Assembly: GCA_025642065.1 (NCBI GenBank)
Contig: JAODUP010000315.1
Coordinates: 422,501-486,500, forward strand
DNA from: Paralvinella palmiformis
Lineage: Eukaryota; Annelida; Polychaeta; Terebellida; Alvinellidae
DNA length: 64,000 nucleotides
Reading direction: 5' to 3'
The position numbers and the translations under genes are program-made. The notes beneath the pieces were generated by a model, which ran no database searches, had not been told where the DNA came from, and worked only from the letters and a program-made list of their open reading frames with translations. Numbering within the stretch: the stretch's first letter is position 1; every line of letters begins with the position of its first letter. Positions 57,581 through 64,000 of the stretch are shown here, piece after piece.

Positions 57581-58295
57581 ATTTTCGAAATCGACCGCTA
57601 TTGTAGATTTTCGTTTTAGCTAGGACGGGGATCATACCATGTTGAAACGTTGTCATCAGGCTGGGAATAAAGCAGGTACACACTGTTCGGTGTTGTCTGA
57701 TCACATTCAATATGGCCGGTTGTTCTCCGATAAACGTCACCAGGAGTCTTGCTCGACTAAACTTAATTCACCAGAGTCCGTTCGCAATACTACAGAGGCA
57801 ACAATTGATATCTGGTCATTTTATTAATTTTCGCTCTAAATTTCTTCGTGTTTGTATGTGTGACGCTTTGCGTCTTGATTACTAAGTGTTGATTTTAAAT
57901 GTTTTGGCGCCAATATAAGGAAGGTCTCTATACGGATTTCTTCCCGTATTCTATCAGAGAGGAGGGCATTTTCCCGGTTTAATCTCTATGGCGAAATGCC
58001 CTGAGGTACTATCTAGTATCAGGATCCAGCTCTCAGCCAATCCTGCTCGCCCTTGGCTCTCATATTTTATGCAGTTAATGGTAACGTTCCCAGTTGTTCA
58101 CATAACCAGTTAAGTCTTTCAAAACGTATATTTAATTTCGGGTTATTTTTGGTTTTATATCTGGTCAGTCTGGCCTGGCTTGCAGTCTGGGAGGCGTGTA
58201 CACTTAGGGAACAGCCGTGTTTGCGCATAGGAGTGAAGATTCATTCGGAGCCGCAGCGTTGACCAGCTAACATCTGGTTTTCTTGAGCTCGTCTC
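57581..58295. other. Intergenic; LTR-like promoter features but unproven
   Basis: A TATA-like CAATATAAGG follows GGCGCC near 57905. No second LTR, primer site or pol fragment was found. Confidence 0.3.
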
Positions 58296-58309
58296 GGTTA
58301 TACAGTTGA

Positions 58310-58494
58310 TGATGATTGATGTTTTACGGCCACTTTTGTGCACAAGGTAGGCTAAATGGGCCGAGCGACCTCCAAAGGTAATGAGACGAAGTGAAAGATG
58401 AAACAACCTTCGGATATGCCCACGCCGGGATTCGAACACGGGTGGTAGTGATATGTGGTCCAACACGCTACCGCTAGACCACGGAGGCGCCCCA
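58310..58494 (-). mobile_element. SINE, family 1, young full-length copy
   Basis: Complete element with B box GTTCGAATCCC. The 14-bp target duplication GGTTATACAGTTGA is perfect at 58296-58309 and 58495-58508. Confidence 0.92.
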
Positions 58495-58508
58495 GGTTAT
58501 ACAGTTGA

Positions 58509-61229
58509 GAATTACTCACCAGGTGGCCGACCTACTACTACCAGAGTAGGTATCATTCATTTTTATGAAGTGATAATTATTAGTTTGTTATTAGTTCATG
58601 ACCACGTGTTTCCGTTCTCCTTGGCGTTTCGTATTTTACTGCGAATGGACGAGAGCTTGAGCTAGTGCCACGTGGTTGTGTGTGCCATTAAATTCTTTGA
58701 ATTGAAGCTAACTCACTGAAACCGAGATAGCTTCCTGTCTCAAGCTCCATATATTTGCTGACTCTCTATACATGTGCGTAATTCATTGTATGGATTTATG
58801 TCTAACATTTCTTAATAAGTATATGGTCTGAGGGGTGTGGTTCCTTCTCGTGTATATTGTATATATTTGTATAGGCACTAGTTTTTAGTTGATTAAACAT
58901 AACTGCACCTATTCACAACTTGATCTTGGTAGTTAATTTATTTGGCTCGCCAGTGACATACTGTGGCATGTGTCGGTGAATGTGCACACGTTACCACTAC
59001 CGCACATAACATCCCACACGCATTATTTTACTCGGGAACAACTCGGACTTCTGTACCCTCGAAACCAGCTCCTACATTGATATACTCTGTTTATTTAAAT
59101 TTTTACAAGGGTGCAGGAAGATGACCCTAGGGTCAAGCATCTCCTGCAGCATACTTAAGGATATAACCATTGTTTTGTTCAATTGTATGTGCTGTGGTAT
59201 GCTGGAGATTCTTTTAAGAAATATTAACTGGAATAATCAAACTGCATAACTGTCAAATGACAGAAACACTAAATTCCATATTGCCTGCATAGAATATATT
59301 TAGTTCATTCCGGGTATATCTATATGAGAAACTCGATTAAAGCGTCATCCGGGTTTTTTTTATTATCCGGATCCAAGGTCGATCCGGTTAATTCCCGATT
59401 GTATGAACATCAGTTTTGTCGGATGAGCTGTTCTCTGTGAACAAGTCGGTCCAGAAAGACCTATTTTGTTTTGCAAATTAAGAAGTAACTTAATTTGTTC
59501 AATCAATACTATTTTGTGTATAACATAAATATTGCCCCCGTATCATATCCTTCCTTCTTGAGGTTCTACGCGCATGACGAGCATTACGGACTCGATACTG
59601 GTTCACGCGAAACTTGTAGGTCTTTCGACAAAATTGTTTCATAATAAAAGATATAATTATGTCTATTGACTATTCCACATCTTTTATTTTAAAATCTATC
59701 GTGAATTTTGTATTGTTATGTTGAGGGGGGGGGGTGCATTATTATGAGCAATGCTTCAAGCATCCTCCTTTTCAACATTTATGTGTTTGCCTTCAGTTTA
59801 AAATTATGTATTATGAATGTTGAAATAAACGAATTGAATTGAAAATAAATCAAACAACTAGGTCTGTGTTTCGCGACTGGGGCGGTTTCCTTGCTACTAT
59901 GTGTAATTTACCAACGTATACACGTATACAGAATCACAAATGTAAACAATAATTGTGTTCATACTGGACACAAGGACTTGTAAATTTTGTAGATCATATA
60001 TACTGGCAAACAAATACAAATAAATTATAATTAAACAGCGCAACAAACAATTGTCACATGTAAAAGAGTATTTTATTATGAATTCCGATAAAACAATATC
60101 ATTATTCATTTATTTTTGTTTCTTCCAACTGTTTACAAGATGTTCTACAATAGATACACATTTCGCCAAATTCTTTTTCAATTTCTGCATCTCTAGTTCT
60201 TGCACAAAATCGGTTGCTCTAAACGTTCTCCAAAATGTATAAAATATTAAAAGAAACCTTACCCTGAACATTTTCCATAAAGCAATATTGATTTCTTTGT
60301 TGTCTATTCTTTTTGTTTAAATTCCTTATCAGTTTAAAATGAAAAGATAAATAAACGTTTAATAAATTGGTAATTGTTATAGATGCCCTCTTAATTATGC
60401 TTAGAATTTAAACTTTTACTAAGCTACACATTTAAATAACATCGGTAACTTGTTAATGACATTTTGGGAATTATCAGCTGGATACCGGAAAGAAATATAA
60501 ATCAATGAGTATTTTAATACAATAATTTATAATCACATATATACACACACGCGCATATACACACATGTATCGATGTTGTTATCGACAAACACTCTGATTA
60601 CATGTTCTAATATTCGTGTTTGGAATTAAGTTGTCCACAGAATATTATCATAAACACCAAATATAATTAATACAATACTGTGTTTGATACTTCAAATCAA
60701 CAGGCGGTTTTTAAAATTCCGTCTTTCTATCTTTGTCTTCCGGTTATAATTATTCTATCTCTATTTTATGGTCCGTTTCGGTTTTAAATGGCGAGGAAAC
60801 ACACAAAAGTACTAAAATATACCAGACAATCGATTAAACTTGCATCCTCAACTGGAACAAGTAAAACAATTTCATTTGACTGAAGTCTCGATTATTTAAC
60901 TTAATTTCTCTTGACCGTTTCTTTCCTGTCAGCTGTTCCCTTAATAACAACAACAATACTAATAATAATCGATACTTAATAAAGGGTCCCGACTGGCCGG
61001 AGCCATTCGAAAGAGCTGCGCACTGATACCAAAAATAAGATGTATGTAAAAATGCAATAATTATAATTAAAATCGAACGATAAACAATACCTATCAATAA
61101 AAGTTATTTTGAAAAGGTGAGTTTATTGAACAGATATAAAATTTCTAAGAGACGACGCATTTCTAACATCCGCTGGCAATCTGTTTCTTAAAGTGGGGGA
61201 AGGGTCTGCGATACTAAACGCGCAATCAA
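58509..61229. other. Intergenic, nothing recognised
   Basis: AT-rich sequence with a (G)10 run near 59725. ORFs are short. No exon with paired splice signals could be supported. Confidence 0.4.
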
Positions 61230-61297
61230 CTTATATATTGAGACGAAACCTAGACAGTGCAAAAAGGAAAGCAGACTTCTAAAACCAGCTTTATAAT

Positions 61298-61368
61298 CTT
61301 GGCGAATTAGTGTTGTGTCGTTGGTTGCCAAAGCCGTGGAAGTATTGCAAAAGGAATATCTTTTCATC
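61298..61368 (+). pseudogene. THAP first exon in P-like copy 4
   Basis: The sequence reads CCVVGCQSRGSIAKGISFHR before a GTAAGG donor. The start codon has become TTG and the Tyr codon before CC is a stop, and six bases are missing relative to copies 1 and 3. Confidence 0.5.
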
Positions 61369-61432
61369 GGTAAGGAACACATTTAAGATGTTAAAGTGTT
61401 TTGTTGAGCAAATTAAGCTGCGCTATTATTAT

Positions 61433-62530
61433 TATATGTTTTGAAAACTCAAAAGTGACCAAGCAATTCAGTAAATTCTTCACAACCATTGCCTCAACAC
61501 TAGTTCACCATTTGCCACCAGGTAAAGGAAAATATGGATGGAGCCATGTGCAGAAATGGTATCGGTGTGTGCATACTATGACAACTTTTTTAATAAAGGA
61601 GGTGTCCGAGAGTGTTCTACCGAAGATTTTACAAAATCTAAATTCAAGTAAGGCAACTGGGTTAGACCAGTTATCCCCCAGATTCATTAAAGATGGTTCC
61701 GATATCATTATGTCTCCCCATACACATATTCTAAATTTATCTTTGGTAACTGGTAAAATTCCTGATGATTTAAAATCTGCAACGGTGACTCCAATTTTTT
61801 TTAAACCCAGTAAAACTGAAGCCGGCAAATATCGTCCAGTCTCAGTTCTTAGCACCATTTCTAAATTATTTGAGAGGGTGGTCTATGATCAGCTAGATCA
61901 ATACCTCCAGGACCATAAACTCCTATATGAGTATCAGTCTGGTTTTCGATCTGCCTTTTCAACTGACAACTGTTTGTTACCTCTTACTGATTATATAAAG
62001 TAGGAACAATACAAAGGTAACTATGTAGGTGTGGTACTTCTAGCCCTACAAAAGGCCTTTGACACTGTTGATGATGGCATTCTAATCCAGAAACTAAAAC
62101 CTCTAGGACTCGATGAATCAGTACTAAACTGGTTTCCATCCTATTTACATGAGCGACAACAATCAGTAGAAATCAGTGGCGTTACTTCGACCACTGCCAC
62201 AATTACATGTGACGTTCCTCAAGGATCCATCTTGGTACCCATGCAGTTTCTCATCTGTGTGAACGACATCCCATCAGCGTTCTAGTGCAAATTATTACTC
62301 TATGCCGATTACTCTGCACTTATAGTGCCAGGAAATAACACAAAGGAAATTCAGCAAGAATGTTCCAATGAACTAGAATCAATCAGAGAATGGCTGATTG
62401 ATAATAAATTGTCTCTCCACCTTGGCAAGACAGAGTAAATTTGCTTTGTATCAAAGAGGAATCATCAAAGAAAACTCCATTCAAGTTTGTAACATCCACT
62501 TATCTAATTATTTCAGGAATCTATTCATTT
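61433..62530 (+). pseudogene. CR1-like LINE reverse transcriptase fragment
   Basis: Recognisable blocks are the N-terminal RT region NLNSSKATGLDQLSPRFIK and KYRPVSVLSTISKLFERVV, motif A QKAFDTVDD, the VPQGSIL block and IREWLIDNKLSLHLGKTE. The catalytic YADD reads YADY (62301-62312), losing the second aspartate. Stops occur at 62001, 62283 and before the C-terminus. It has inserted into P-like copy 4. Confidence 0.82.
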
Positions 62531-62957
62531 GAATTTTGTCTAGTCCACCATCTGCCATATACAATAATATATCTGTGATTTTTCTCCTCGGGACCACACT
62601 GGAAATAAGTGTTTTCGCTTTCTTGTGCTATATTGGTACTTTAATGTATCTATGTATCTTAGTCTTATTGTATGTCTCTGGTGTTTGATCCCAACTAAAC
62701 TAGATCTACGGACTTGCATAAAACGACATTTACACATTTCATGGCATATAATAGGATAGTAGTAATACAGATTCTCTGCACACACAAATTTATAATGAAT
62801 ACATCACGATAAATGTCCGCATTCATAGGTTCAAATCTCGAACTGCAGCCGCTTCAACGTTGCTTTTGCCCCTACCGGAAGTCGGCACTGTTTGGTCACG
62901 GCGGCCCAATCAAACACCACTGAGTGCTCGGTCTAGTTTTCTTTCAGATCAACAATG

Positions 62958-63150
62958 CCCGCAATAGTATCTGACTGGATGACCCTTTAAAGGTTTGGGG
63001 ATGACTTTCTAATGGACACCAGTTCACACACAGGTATTCGGGTGTCATGTCATCGATGAAGTCATAAGTTGTTTGTAAAATCTTGATATGGATCCGTTGT
63101 CTAACTTCTATAGATTTGATAGAAAACTGTAAACTAAGGTGACACATCAC
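62958..63150 (-). pseudogene. LINE C-terminal fragment, minus strand
   Basis: The minus-strand frame contains VRQRIHIKILQTTYDFIDDM and TPEYLC. This parallels the C-terminal region of the LINE at 48660 (VRQRIHFKILLITYKSINDM, PEYLC). Only this end is present. Confidence 0.7.
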
Positions 63151-63169
63151 TGGTTTAGATAAATAGAAT

Positions 63170-63265
63170 GGATTGATGTATAAACCGCCTTACGGCAACT
63201 CAACTTGCATTAAGGCGTTGTGATAAATACCATTATTACTATTGTTATTATTATTATTATTATTG
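63170..63265 (+). repeat. Retroelement 3' tail with (TTA)n
   Basis: A short inverted motif, CCGCCTTACGGC... and ...TTAAGGCGTTG, precedes a (TTA)n tail. It resembles 3' ends of LINEs or SINEs but the parent is unknown. Confidence 0.35.
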
Positions 63266-64000
63266 TATGGAAAATTAAATTAAACTGTAGCAAAACGGGC
63301 TTCATATTACCCAAATAGCAACCAAAATGTTAGGCTAACGTTAATATAATATAATTAAGCCGTGCCATATTAGATTTGCTTTAAATATGAAACATTAAAG
63401 CTTATTTTTCTTTCTTGTAACCGTAATTTAGTGGCGTCATATGATACTAAGTTATGTATTAAGCGACGTTGTTCATCAGAGGGACAAGTTGGAAATAAGG
63501 TTTCTTAGAATTATACTCTTCGACTTACCGGTAATATTATAATACCAGTAGGGCTATCGATATTTTGGTTTTAATAAAAATGAATTCTAAGCCACAATTT
63601 CCGCGACGCATGCGCAGTCCACATCTACTGTGCTTTGCGGGTCAGTGAACAAATGTAGTAGCAGAAGTGTAATTCACTAATTATTTGTAAATTTACATTT
63701 TGGGGGATTCACAGAACTAAATATATCTACAAGTTCTTGTAGAAGTTTCATTTTAATTAAATATAACGTAGGATTATTTTGACTGATAGATAAGATTATT
63801 TATATGGGGAAAGTTGACAGTTTATTTTTGCCTGAAAAATTACATGTTATTGAAAATAAAACATCAAGTTTGCAATTGTAATAGGCATGCTATCAATATA
63901 TGAAACATATTGTGATCTCTGTGATATCACGATTGGTAAAAGAATGTTTCTATCATATAGGTCAGCGAGCCAGGTGAAACGCGACCCGCAAACGCACGTT
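63266..64000. other. Window end; possible promoter near 63600
   Basis: No coding exon is seen. At 63603-63616 GACGCATGCGCAGT fits an NRF1 site, often found in CpG-type housekeeping promoters. A gene could begin here on either strand, outside or at the edge of the window. Confidence 0.3.

Larger units (their letters stand above)
61240..62957 (+). mobile_element. P-element-like transposon, copy 4, split by a LINE
   Basis: The right part, from about 62675 to the terminus (CGGTCTAGTTTTCTTTCAGA then a degenerate end), aligns with copy 3. The left part with the THAP exon is at 61240-61440. Between them sits a LINE fragment. The left terminus is too degraded to place exactly and no target duplication is visible. 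Confidence 0.6.

Noticed and set aside
57840..58960. Possible solo LTR with TATA-like box and a GGCTCGCCAGTGACA primer-site-like sequence
   Set aside because: No matching second LTR, no target duplication and no gag or pol sequence could be found; the ends cannot be placed.

Overview
This window is nuclear DNA of an animal, most likely a marine invertebrate and perhaps a mollusc; the phylum is inferred from the repeat flavour and is not proven. The evidence is GT-AG introns, a six-exon ortholog of the mitochondrial complex I subunit NDUFB5, tRNA-derived SINEs with A and B boxes, CR1/L2-group LINE fragments, Tc1/mariner, hAT and P-like DNA transposons, and very abundant (CA)n and (TA)n microsatellites. 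The base composition is AT-rich and no bacterial or organellar organisation is visible.

Layout. 132-10735 is a recent direct tandem duplication of a 5.3-kb unit. Each unit carries a CRE/TATA-like promoter and a signal-peptide first exon ending in a perfect GTAAGT donor. 10736-14690 is repeat-rich and contains one dead Tc1/mariner element (12227-13575). 14937-16391 is the main exon of a repetitive, cysteine-free protein with 17 tandem copies of a 17-residue unit; its exon starts in the phase that the duplicated signal-peptide exons need. 17471-31842 on the minus strand is a complete NDUFB5 gene (188 codons, six coding exons). Its two long introns hold SINEs, MITE-like repeats and a 1,197-bp tandem duplication containing a foreign exon.

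34341-38100 is a decayed 3.8-kb element with long inverted arms, enclosing a broken minus-strand gene of a repetitive invertebrate protein family with the motif HALTGCDT. A hAT relic (39185-39963) follows, then a homopolymer-rich stretch (41630-42600) that looks like poor-quality assembly. 45178-45769 (minus) is a small two-exon gene of unknown function. 46.3-63 kb contains four copies of a P-element-like family (ends CATTGACCT, 8-bp target duplications) that keep a THAP-domain first exon but no transposase. LINE fragments lie among them. 54480-56205 (minus) is a probable gene for a small secreted six-cysteine peptide with its own TATA box, UTR introns and poly(A) signal.

The supported host genes are therefore NDUFB5 (respiratory complex I), the six-cysteine peptide gene, the 47-residue gene and the repetitive protein gene. 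No operon-like cooperation is expected. Most of the remaining DNA is mobile-element debris, microsatellites and unannotated intergenic sequence.
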